From contig NZ_FOZP01000002.1 in NCBI RefSeq assembly GCF_900116115.1, forward strand, positions 456,122-520,121: a stretch of DNA of 64,000 bases, read 5' to 3'. A program made the translations under genes and the position numbers. Of the stretch, positions 8,822-17,500 are shown one piece after another. The stretch's first letter is position 1. Every line of letters starts with the position of its first letter. Source of the stretch: Lutibacter maritimus (GTDB taxonomy: Bacteria; Bacteroidota; Bacteroidia; Flavobacteriales; Flavobacteriaceae). The notes under the pieces were generated by a model, which had not been told where the DNA came from, did not search any database, and saw only the letters and a program-made list of their open reading frames with translations.

Positions 8822-9724
8822 TTATTTAGCCAATTCCATAAAAGTATCTTCAATGGTTGCTGCCGTTTTACTTATTTGTATGTTTTGTAACTGCTGTTTT
8901 TCTAAGTATAGTTTTAAATCTGTTGGATTAAAATCATTTCTTTTATCGGAATAATGCACAAATTCACCAAAAGGATACACACTATAATTATGTTCGTAAT
9001 TTTTTAAACTATTAATCAATTGGTACATATTGTTTGCGCTAACATTATAAATGGTTTTTGGATAATGTTTTACAATGTGTTGTGGTGTATCAATTTCTAA
9101 AATTTTACCATCCTGAATTAGCGCAATTCTATCGCACAAAGCAGCTTCATCCATATACGGCGTAGAAACTAACATGGTAATTCCTTTGGTTTGTAAACGC
9201 TTTAACATTTCCCAAAATTCTTTTCGAGAAACTGGGTCAACACCTGTAGTTGGTTCATCTAAAAACAACACTTTTGGTTTGTGAATTAATGCACAACATA
9301 AGGCTAATTTTTGTTTCATTCCGCCAGATAATTTTCCTGCTCTACGGTTTTTGAAAGGCTCTATTTGAACATAAATATCTTTAATTAAATCGTAGTTTTC
9401 TTCTATGGTTGTCCCGAAAATAGTTGCGAAAAACTCTAAATTTTCTTCCACGGTTAAATCTTGATATAATGAGAATTTCCCTGGCATATAACCAACATTG
9501 TTTCTAATTTTTTTATAATCATTAATGGCATCAAAATTGGCGACAGTTGCAGTTCCGCTATCCGCAAAAAGAAGCGTGGTTAAAATTCTAAAAAGTGTTG
9601 TTTTTCCTGCTCCATCTGGACCAATTAAACCAAATAATTCACCTTCTTGTACTTCAAAAGAAATGTTTTTTAAAGCGGTTTTGTCTTTAAAAGATTTACT
9701 GATATTTTGTACAGAAATACTCAT
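8822..9724 (-). CDS. ABC transporter ATPase (first half of a split YbhF)
   Basis: A 300-residue ATPase. Walker A is GPDGAGKT near 35-42, the signature is the canonical LSGGMKQK, and Walker B is VLFLDEPTTGVDP. A C-terminal extension of about 80 residues follows the nucleotide-binding domain, as in drug-export ATPases of this group. It overlaps the upstream membrane-protein gene by 4 bases and is followed by a 99-base gap holding a REP-like element before the second ATPase. Confidence 0.92.
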   Translation of the reverse strand: MSISVQNISKSFKDKTALKNISFEVQEGELFGLIGPDGAGKTTLFRILTTLLFADSGTATVANFDAINDYKKIRNNVGYMPGKFSLYQDLTVEENLEFFATIFGTTIEENYDLIKDIYVQIEPFKNRRAGKLSGGMKQKLALCCALIHKPKVLFLDEPTTGVDPVSRKEFWEMLKRLQTKGITMLVSTPYMDEAALCDRIALIQDGKILEIDTPQHIVKHYPKTIYNVSANNMYQLINSLKNYEHNYSVYPFGEFVHYSDKRNDFNPTDLKLYLEKQQLQNIQISKTAATIEDTFMELAK

Positions 9725-10086
9725 TTTTTATAGGTGTTAAAATTTAAAGTAATAAGTGCAATTATACTCCAGGCACTTACTCTAAAAACCATGGCATAAA
9801 TGCTTTCTGAAGCTACAGTTTCATTTAAAAAATTGAGATAAATGAGTAGCAGCACATGAGATGTTAGAACAAAAGCAATAACTTTTTTAGTAAATATATG
9901 TTTTGTCCAAATTAAATATGCTGCAACAATTGATATAAACCCAAAAATTACATTATAAATAACTAACCAGTTAAGCACTGTATAGTTTTTTGTAGCAATG
10001 CGAAACAATACTTTTGAGCCTGCAATTACGGACATAATTCCAATGGAAAAGGCAAGTAGGGATGCTATTTTATGTAAATGTTTCAC
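9721..10086 (-). CDS. Small four-helix membrane protein of the efflux operon
   Basis: A 121-residue very hydrophobic protein with about four membrane segments (roughly 7-28, 41-62, 70-89, 98-116). I do not recognise a named family. It lies inside the TolC-HlyD-ABC operon, overlapping the first ATPase gene by 4 bases, so it is probably an accessory part of the exporter or a co-transported passenger gene. Confidence 0.72.
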   Translation of the reverse strand: MKHLHKIASLLAFSIGIMSVIAGSKVLFRIATKNYTVLNWLVIYNVIFGFISIVAAYLIWTKHIFTKKVIAFVLTSHVLLLIYLNFLNETVASESIYAMVFRVSAWSIIALITLNFNTYKK

Positions 10087-10120
10087 GAAAATATTTATTA
10101 ATTTTTTTATGGAAAAATTT

Positions 10121-10199
10121 CGTCATTCTGAACTTGATTCTGAATTTCACAATTTCTTTCCTAATCTTGATGAGAACCTGAATTAAGTTCAAGTTGACG
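10121..10199. repeat. REP-like intergenic element (about 79 bp)
   Basis: Starts with CGTCATTCTGAACTTGATTC and ends with the imperfect complement GAATTAAGTTCAAGTTGACG. The ends CGTCA/TGACG match those of the element at 8736-8815, but the middles differ. It lies between the HlyD and small-membrane-protein genes, so its RNA could fold into a long hairpin inside the operon transcript. Confidence 0.5.
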
Positions 10200-10212
10200 T
10201 ATGTTTAGAAAA

Positions 10213-11100
10213 TTATTCTGAAATCCACATTTCAGCAGGCATACCAATTTTTAAACTTCCATCGTTTTGTATGTTCACTTTTACTGCGTAAACAAGGTTT
10301 ACTCGCTCTTCTTTTGTTTGAATTATTTTAGGTGTAAACTCAGCTTCCGATGAAATCCAAGAAATAGTTCCTTCGTAATTTTTTAAATCCTTATTACTGT
10401 CAATTTTTACAATTACTTTTTGTCCAATTTTAATGGAAGCTAATTGTTTTTCACTGATATACACCTTTAATTGCATGGTACTTACATCTGCAATTTTGTA
10501 TAGCGGTTTTCCAAAAGAAGTAATTTCATTTGGCTCGGCATATTTTACCAAAACGGTTCCGTTAATTGGATTGGTAATTAAACTTTTTTGCAGTTGATCT
10601 TCTAATTGACTTATTTGGACATCAATACTTTTTAGTTCATTGACAACTGGCGCATTTTGAATTTCAACACTTCTAATTTGCTGATTTATAACATCAATTT
10701 TACCGTTGATGTCATCTAACTGTTGTTGTGTTCCTGCGTTTTCTTTTATCAAATTTTGAATTCTATTTTGAGATATTTTTGCAGTTTTTAATTGCGCGTT
10801 TAAAACACTAATTTGTGATAAAACACCGCTGGATTTTGATGAAATAATGTTTTTTGAAACCATTAGTTGCTCTTTTTTAAGCGCTAAAGGAATGGTGTCA
10901 ATTAAACCAACAATTTCTCCTTTTGTAATAGTTTGTCCTTCTTCAACAGAAAATAATGTTAATTTTCCGTTATTCTCTGCAGAAACTGTAATTTCAACAG
11001 CTTCAAAATTACCATAACCATCTGCTTTATTGTTGTTGTTACAAGAAATTAATGCAATTGTAATAAAGCCCGCTGCTATTATATTATTTATAATCTTCAT
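10213..11100 (-). CDS. HlyD/YbhG-type periplasmic adaptor lipoprotein
   Basis: A 295-residue membrane-fusion protein. The lipobox ALISC places the lipidated Cys at 20. Biotinyl-lipoyl half-motifs occur near residues 37-70 and 190-210 (INGTVLVKYAEPNE), separated by a coiled-coil hairpin at about 80-185 rich in Gln, Lys and Ile. A beta-barrel domain follows. It would bridge the ABC permeases and the TolC protein encoded immediately upstream (3-base gap). Confidence 0.9.
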   Translation of the reverse strand: MKIINNIIAAGFITIALISCNNNNKADGYGNFEAVEITVSAENNGKLTLFSVEEGQTITKGEIVGLIDTIPLALKKEQLMVSKNIISSKSSGVLSQISVLNAQLKTAKISQNRIQNLIKENAGTQQQLDDINGKIDVINQQIRSVEIQNAPVVNELKSIDVQISQLEDQLQKSLITNPINGTVLVKYAEPNEITSFGKPLYKIADVSTMQLKVYISEKQLASIKIGQKVIVKIDSNKDLKNYEGTISWISSEAEFTPKIIQTKEERVNLVYAVKVNIQNDGSLKIGMPAEMWISE

Positions 11101-11103
11101 AAT

Positions 11104-12360
11104 TTAATTTCCTTTAGTTGTATTGTAATTTGTTTGCGCTAGTAATAATTGAATTTTATGTGTGCTTAAGTTGTTTTCTGCTTCATATAAATTTGTTAAT
11201 TCTGTGATGTATGCAGATGCAGTTATTACACCATTTTTTAATTGCGATTCAGCAGTTTTTAAAATGTTTTTTTGTAATTGTATAATTAAATTATCATTGG
11301 GTATAAATGCTGAAATTTTTTCAATTTCGGCTTTATTTTGGTCTAATTCAATGTTTGTGTTTAGTTTAAAAACGGCTTCTTCTGTGTCAATAATTTCTTT
11401 GTTTATTTTTAAAGATTCGCGTTGTTTTTTGTTGGCGTTCCAATCAAAAACGTTCCAGTTTAATTTAACACCAACCATATAAAAAGTTTGAAATGAATTA
11501 TCTAAAGCATTTAATCCTGGATTTCCGTAACCACCAGTTGCAAAACTTGATAGTTTTGGAGCAATTTGTTTAGAAAGGACCGTTTCGGTATTATCAATTT
11601 GTTCTTTTTTTAGTTGGAACAAGTCCAATTCTGGTCTGTTAATTTCGTTATTTTCTGCAGTAATTGTTTGTGGATTTTCTAACGTTTTGTTTGAAGAGAT
11701 TTCTGTCCCAACTAAATTAGAAAGTGATTGAAATAAACTTATTTTGTTTGATTCAATTTCAATAAATTGTTGATTGATTTTTAACAATTCAGTTTCTAAA
11801 ACACTGTCTGATGAAGGTAATAAAACACCGTATTTTACACCGGCTTTTACTTCTTTTAATTTGGCTTCTAACAATTCTTTTTTAGAATTGAGTAACACCT
11901 TTTTTTCTTGTTGAAATAAAATAGAAAAATACAGTTGATTTACCTGTTTTTTCAACTGATATAAATTGACTTCAACTTGTTTTAAATTGGTTTTTAAAGC
12001 AGCTGTTTTTGCTTCAGATGATGCTTTCACCAAACCGCCAGCATAAATTAATTGATTTACAGAGATTGTTGCCTTGTACTGATCTTTATTTGGCGGTTCA
12101 ATGGTAGAATTTGGAATTACAATAGGAATTTGTGTTACATCTGATTGATAAGTTGCTTGTGCAGCAAATTCTAATTTTGGTAAATTTTCAGTATTAATAA
12201 CTTCTAAATCTAACTGATGTTGTTTTTCTAAAAGTGTTGTTTGTTGTGTTAACGGATAATTTGTATTTAATAACTTATATAAATCCGTTAACTGTAATTT
12301 TTCTTGGCCAATTGCGTAAAACGAAACGAAAAGAATTACAAATGTGATTGTTTTTTTCAT
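11104..12360 (-). CDS. TolC-family outer membrane efflux protein
   Basis: A 418-residue protein with a signal peptide (cleavage likely after YAIGQ, about residue 19) and long heptad-rich helical stretches. The two internally similar halves are typical of outer-membrane efflux proteins (OEP family). It is the second gene of the operon, three bases after the TetR gene. It supplies the outer-membrane duct for the exporter, which E. coli ybhGFSR lacks locally. Confidence 0.92.
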   Translation of the reverse strand: MKKTITFVILFVSFYAIGQEKLQLTDLYKLLNTNYPLTQQTTLLEKQHQLDLEVINTENLPKLEFAAQATYQSDVTQIPIVIPNSTIEPPNKDQYKATISVNQLIYAGGLVKASSEAKTAALKTNLKQVEVNLYQLKKQVNQLYFSILFQQEKKVLLNSKKELLEAKLKEVKAGVKYGVLLPSSDSVLETELLKINQQFIEIESNKISLFQSLSNLVGTEISSNKTLENPQTITAENNEINRPELDLFQLKKEQIDNTETVLSKQIAPKLSSFATGGYGNPGLNALDNSFQTFYMVGVKLNWNVFDWNANKKQRESLKINKEIIDTEEAVFKLNTNIELDQNKAEIEKISAFIPNDNLIIQLQKNILKTAESQLKNGVITASAYITELTNLYEAENNLSTHKIQLLLAQTNYNTTKGN

Positions 12361-12363
12361 AAT

Positions 12364-12975
12364 TTAAACTTTTATGGAGTTTATTATAAATTCGGCGACT
12401 TCTGTTTTTCTGTATTCTAACATTAAATTATAATCGTCTTTACTTAAATCTAAAAATCCTTTAAGCAACGGAGCAGCTATAAATGGGAAAATATTTAAGG
12501 ATAGAATATTGATAAATAATTGATCTGCTTTTATGGGTTTTATAGTTCCATTTGCTACTTCTTCAGAAATTTGATTTTTAAATTTTTCAATATTTGGAAA
12601 CTTGTTTTCTGCTAAAATATTGATGGCAAATTCTGGGTTTTTATTTAATTCTTGAATAATGAAATTTGGTAAATACGGGTGTTTTATTACAAACGAAATA
12701 TAGTTGCTAGTAAAGCTTCTTATTTTATCGTAAACCGAAGAATCGTCGTTTAGTATTTTATGCATTTGTGGTGCTAATAAATTAAAGGCACTTTTAAAAA
12801 CAGCTTCAAACAATTGTTGTTTATTTCTATAATAGTAATGGAGTAATGCTTTATTTATGCCTGCTTCATCAGCAATTTCCTGCATTCTTGAGCCGTCCAT
12901 TCCTTTTTTTTCAAAAATAGTTTTAGCGGCGTTTAATATAGATGTTTCGGTTGTTGTGTCTTTTATTTTTTTCAT
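12364..12975 (-). CDS. TetR/AcrR-family repressor of the efflux operon (CecR-like role)
   Basis: The N-terminal helix-turn-helix spans about residues 8-55 (TSILNAAKTIFEKKGMDG...INKALLHYYYRNKQQLF), followed by an all-helical ligand domain; 203 residues in total. I chose the ATG at 12975. An ATG at 13038 would add 21 residues, but it lies upstream of the -7 box and operators, so it cannot be in the mRNA from that promoter. As the first gene of its own operon it probably represses itself and the exporter until a ligand binds. Confidence 0.92.
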   Translation of the reverse strand: MKKIKDTTTETSILNAAKTIFEKKGMDGSRMQEIADEAGINKALLHYYYRNKQQLFEAVFKSAFNLLAPQMHKILNDDSSVYDKIRSFTSNYISFVIKHPYLPNFIIQELNKNPEFAINILAENKFPNIEKFKNQISEEVANGTIKPIKADQLFINILSLNIFPFIAAPLLKGFLDLSKDDYNLMLEYRKTEVAEFIINSIKV

Positions 12976-12979
12976 TAAA

Positions 12980-13008
12980 TTAACTATATGGTTTAACCAA
13001 ATGGTTAA
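12980..13008. promoter_or_regulatory. Two overlapping TetR operators
   Basis: TTAACCAAATGGTTAA (12993-13008) is an inverted repeat with perfect 7-base arms around a 2-base centre. A degenerate second copy, TTAACTATATGGTTTA (12980-12995), overlaps it with a 13-base offset. Both lie between the promoter -7 box and the start codon of the repressor gene. Confidence 0.75.
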
Positions 13009-13039
13009 CAAAAGTAAAATCTTTTTTTGAACTAACAAA
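13009..13039 (-). promoter_or_regulatory. Promoter of the TetR-efflux operon
   Basis: On the minus strand TTTG (13036-13039) is followed after 19 bases by TACTTTTG (13009-13016). This fits the full Bacteroidota consensus TTTG-N(19-20)-TAnnTTTG. The operators start at the very next base, so a bound repressor would cover the start of transcription. Confidence 0.75.
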
Positions 13040-13077
13040 ATAAATGTTACTTTTAGGGGTGATAAAATTAAATATTA

Positions 13078-14418
13078 ATGAAAAAAATAGTCAAATTCGG
13101 AATACTTCCTATAGTTATAATACTAATTGCAGTAGTTGTTTTTAATTATCCGCGTTTAAATATTATTACAGGTTTTGCAGCAAAAAGTGTTTGTTCTTGT
13201 ACGTTTGAAGCAGGAAGAGATCTAAAATCTATTGAAGAAGGAGATAATGATATTAATCCGGTTTATTATGCAAAAAATGAAATAAATTTTGAAGAAAAAT
13301 CCGTTTCTTCAACCGTATTTGGACTTAAAAAAAGAAAGGCTATATATAAAGACGGTATTGGATGTGTGTTGGTTCCTGAAAATTTAGAAGAAACTATTTC
13401 ATTTAAACCTAAAAGAAATTTTATTGTAACCAATTTACCATATCCGTATGGAAATCTTCCTCAAAAAGACACTATATTTAGTAATGTAAATTATAAATTA
13501 TTAGACTTTGCCGTTGAAAATGCCTTTGATTGTGAAGGTGAACAAGAAAAAAGAACAAGAGCTGTTTTGGTAATTTATAAAGACCAAATTATTGCTGAAA
13601 AATATGTTGATGGTTTTAATAAAAATACCAAATTACTAGGTTGGTCTATGACCAAAAGTATTACAAGTGCTGTTTTAGGCGTACTTGAAAAACAAGGAAA
13701 AATTCATGTAAATCAAACCCATTTGTTTCCAGCTTGGGAAAATGATGAGCGTTCAAAAATAACTCTAAATAACTTATTGCAAATGAATAGTGGTTTAGAG
13801 TGGTTAGAAGATTATAACAAAATTTCAGACGTTACTAAAATGTTGTTTTTAGATAAAGATATGACAAAAATACAACTGACTAAACCGTTAGTTGGCAAAC
13901 CAAATGAAAGTTGGAATTATTCATCTGGAACTACCAATTTATTATCTGGTTTTATTCGTAATCAATTTAAAGCACATCAAGATTATTTAGATTTTTGGTA
14001 TGCTGAATTAATAGATAAAATAGGTATGAATTCTATGATTGTTGAAACAGATTTTTCAGGTAATTATATAGGTTCTAGTTATGGTTGGGCAACTGCCAGA
14101 GATTGGGCAAAATTCGGACTATTATATTTACATAATGGCAATTGGAATGGAACTCAAATTTTAAATGAATCTTGGGTAAATTATACAAAAACACCAACTA
14201 AAACTTCTAATGGTGAATATGGAGCCCAATTTTGGTTAAATGTGGGTGGTGTTTACCCAAATGCTCCAAAAGATTTATATTCTTGCAACGGCTACCAAGG
14301 TCAATACGTTTTTATTATTCCTTCTAAAGAATTGGTTATTGTGCGTTTTGGGTTAGCTGAAAATCCAATTTTTAATGTGAATCAGTTTTTAAGTGAAATT
14401 TTGTATTCTGTTAATTAA
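13078..14418 (+). CDS. Beta-lactamase-family serine hydrolase, membrane-anchored
   Basis: A 446-residue class C beta-lactamase / penicillin-binding-like hydrolase. It has one N-terminal membrane helix (about 5-24) without a clear cleavage site. The SxxK nucleophile motif is SMTK at 190-193, and the YxS motif begins at Tyr281 (NYSSGT). The sequence WATARDWAKFGLLYLHNG is typical of the esterase/6-aminohexanoate-hydrolase-like branch. It is divergent from the TetR gene, 102 bases away; a weak promoter TTTG-N18-TACTTTTA lies at 13026-13055. The substrate is unknown, and antibiotic resistance should not be assumed. Confidence 0.88.
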   Translation: MKKIVKFGILPIVIILIAVVVFNYPRLNIITGFAAKSVCSCTFEAGRDLKSIEEGDNDINPVYYAKNEINFEEKSVSSTVFGLKKRKAIYKDGIGCVLVPENLEETISFKPKRNFIVTNLPYPYGNLPQKDTIFSNVNYKLLDFAVENAFDCEGEQEKRTRAVLVIYKDQIIAEKYVDGFNKNTKLLGWSMTKSITSAVLGVLEKQGKIHVNQTHLFPAWENDERSKITLNNLLQMNSGLEWLEDYNKISDVTKMLFLDKDMTKIQLTKPLVGKPNESWNYSSGTTNLLSGFIRNQFKAHQDYLDFWYAELIDKIGMNSMIVETDFSGNYIGSSYGWATARDWAKFGLLYLHNGNWNGTQILNESWVNYTKTPTKTSNGEYGAQFWLNVGGVYPNAPKDLYSCNGYQGQYVFIIPSKELVIVRFGLAENPIFNVNQFLSEILYSVN

Positions 14419-14456
14419 TAATGTCCAATTATTACAATATTATTGTATTTTGCTTA

Positions 14457-14480
14457 TTTTGTTAACATATTTTAACAAAA
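14457..14480. promoter_or_regulatory. Inverted repeat upstream of the giant adhesin gene
   Basis: TTTTGTTAA-N6-TTAACAAAA, perfect 9-base arms, 110-133 bases before the start codon. It has no GC-rich stem or T tract, so it looks like a protein-binding site rather than a terminator. Confidence 0.4.
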
Positions 14481-14589
14481 AAATGCTCATTTCATTATAT
14501 TGGCTTCAAATATGTTAAAGTCCCTCACAACTCATTTTTTAAGTAAACACTTGATATTTAGAGGGTTTTAAACTATAAAAAGTCAATAC

Positions 14590-17500
14590 ATGAAAAAAAA
14601 CTACTCTAATCAAAAGAAATTTTGGTCTAAATTTAATTTTCAGGTACTAAGTACACTGTTTACTTTTTTTATCTTATTTACAAATAATATAAAGGCTCAA
14701 GATTGTACCGTAAATGCCGGAATTAATCAAACCATTTGCGCATCAGACACATTTACCTTAAATGGTGTTACTGGAGGTAATATTGTTAGCTTTCAATGGC
14801 AACAAATTGCGGGTCCTTCTGTTGTAATTGTAAATCCTACAGCAGCTGTAACCAATGTTTTAGGTGCAGTTGGAGGTAATACCTATACATTCCGCATATC
14901 TGCGGTTTGTAATATTGGTACAACCTTTCAAGATGTAACTTACACTGTTAATCCAATTACTATTGCCAATGCTGGGAGTCCGATAGATGGTTGTCCTGGT
15001 TCCTACAATTTATCAGCAAACACACCATTAAATGCTGGTGAGTCTGGAGTCTGGAGTATTGTAGGTACTAATAATGCAGGTGTAACAATTTCAACAACCT
15101 CGTCGCCAACATCATCAATTACATTTCCAACAAATGTTGCAGGGTCAACAACTTTAAGGTGGACAATTAACAATCCAAACGGATGTTCAACATCTGATGA
15201 TGTAATTGTTACAAATTACGGTGGTGAAGTAACAGCAAATGCTGGTACTGATCAAAATTTAAGTGAATGTTATACCACTACTCAAAATACCAATTTATTA
15301 GGGAGTATTGGAGGAAACGGAACAGGTGGTCAAACTGGAAACTGGACATTTGTTTCTGGACCAAGTACACCAACAATAGTTTCTCCAAATGCAGAAAGTA
15401 CTGCAGTAAATGGTTTAATAGAGGGAACCTATGTTTTTAGATGGACAGTTACTGGACCTTGTGCAGTTGGAACTGATGAAGTTTCTGTTGTTGTTCCGGC
15501 GGCTACACAATCTGTAACCACTGCAGGTGGTGTTAATAGAACACAACGTTTTTGTTTAGGAACTGTTACATCAACAGTTTTAGAAGGAAATATACCTTTA
15601 TATTCTGGTGAAACAGTGCAATGGACACAAATTGCTGGTCCTGCGGCTACCATAACAAGCCCAAATTCTCCTACAACAATTGTTACAGGTTTAGATGGAA
15701 CTTCAAGTTATACATTTAGATATACAATTAATGGAAATGCAAGTGTTAATCCGTTGTGTATTTCATCTATTAACTTTACGGTTAGTTATTTCAATAATCC
15801 AGTTACGGTATCTATAAATGGAGGTATAAGTCCTTTAACTTTACCAGTAGATGCAACATCTGGAAGTGTTTCACTCACAAACACTGGAGGAAACGCATAT
15901 CAAACCTTTGTAATTAGCAGCCCTTCAGGCACATCTCCATCTTTAAATACTTCTGGAGGAAATTTAAACTTTTCAGGTTTATCAAAACCAGGTACGTATG
16001 TATTTAGAGTAAGAAGATATACGAATGGAAATATTAATACAGGCTGTAATGAAGCCTTTGCTGATTTAACAGTGATATCATCTGTTACACCTTCTATCTC
16101 AAATGCTGGAACAGATGTAGCGCTTTTATGTGGAGTTACTACTACACAACTGTCTGGAAATAACCCAAATACATCAAGTACTGGAATTGTTGGCTATTGG
16201 GCGCAAGTAAGTGGTCCTAATTCTGCTTCATTTGATGATATAAATAATTTTAATGCCAACGTATCAGGATTAGTTCAGGGCATCTATGTTTTTAGATGGA
16301 ATTTGTCGGGAGGTGTAGCTGGTACAGATTCTCATGATGATGTACAAGTTACAGTTTCAATTGCTCCAACATCAACAATTGCTCCACCACCAGATCCAAT
16401 TTGTGCTGGTACATATAAATTACAAGCAGATGCTCTAATAGCTGGACAAACAGGATTGTGGACACAATTAGATGCCAATCCGGCCGTAACATTTACAGAT
16501 GCAACAGATCCAAATTCGTATGTAACAAATTTAAATCCATCTTCTACATATACATTAAGATGGACAGTCACCTCATCGGCTATTGATTGTCCAATAGCTC
16601 AAAGTGATGTAACATTAAATACAAGTATATTTATTGCGCCTTCTCCAGCTAATGCTGGTTCTGATCAATGTTTAGTTACAGGAATAACTTCAGCAACTTT
16701 AGGAGCAACACCATTATTAAGTGGCTCAGGTGAATGGTCAGTAATTTCTCAACCAGTGGGCCCTATCATTACTTTTGTAGATAATACAAGTGCAAATACA
16801 GACGTTAACGGATTAACTTCAAGTGGTACATACGTGTTGCAATGGAGATCTTTTTCTGATCCGTCATGTGCTGAATTTACAGATACTATGGAGATTACAA
16901 TTTCCGATCCACCAGCAGCAAATGCAGGTCCAGATCAAACAGTTTGTACTAGTTTAACTGGAGATTCAGTAGTGATGGCTGCAAATACTCTTGCTTCTGG
17001 ATTAACTGGAACTTGGATTCAAATTTCAGGTGATAGTAATTGGACGGTTGATGATATAAATAGTCCTACTGCAACTTTCTCATCATTAGCACCAGGTAAT
17101 TATGTGTTTGAATGGAGAGTTGAGCAAGGTAATTGTGCTTCAGCATCCGATACGATGTCATTTATAGTGAGCTTACCTGCAACAGTGGCATCAACTTCAC
17201 CAATACCAGATTTTTGTGGCACTTCTGTAAATTTATCAGGAAATACTATTACAAATGGAGTGGGAACATGGCAACTAGTTTCAGGACCAAATAATCCAAC
17301 TTTTGCCAATATAAATGACCCAACAACTCTGGTTTCTGGATTAGTATCAGGAACCTATACTTTTAGATGGACTAGTGCTAATGGCATGTATTGCCCTACA
17401 TATACATCTGACGTTTCATTTATAGTAGAGGCGCCAGCGAACGCAGGTCCTGATCAAAACCTATGTAATGCAACACAAGTATTATTAATTGGAACGGAGG

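Noticed and set aside
12976-13038. A 21-residue N-terminal extension of the TetR protein
   Set aside because: This stretch contains the operators and -7 box of the gene's own promoter, and TetR homology begins only after the ATG at 12975.
13078-14418. The serine hydrolase as an antibiotic-resistance beta-lactamase
   Set aside because: SxxK and YxS motifs are shared by many esterases and peptidases of the fold; the sequence resembles those more, and no resistance context is present.
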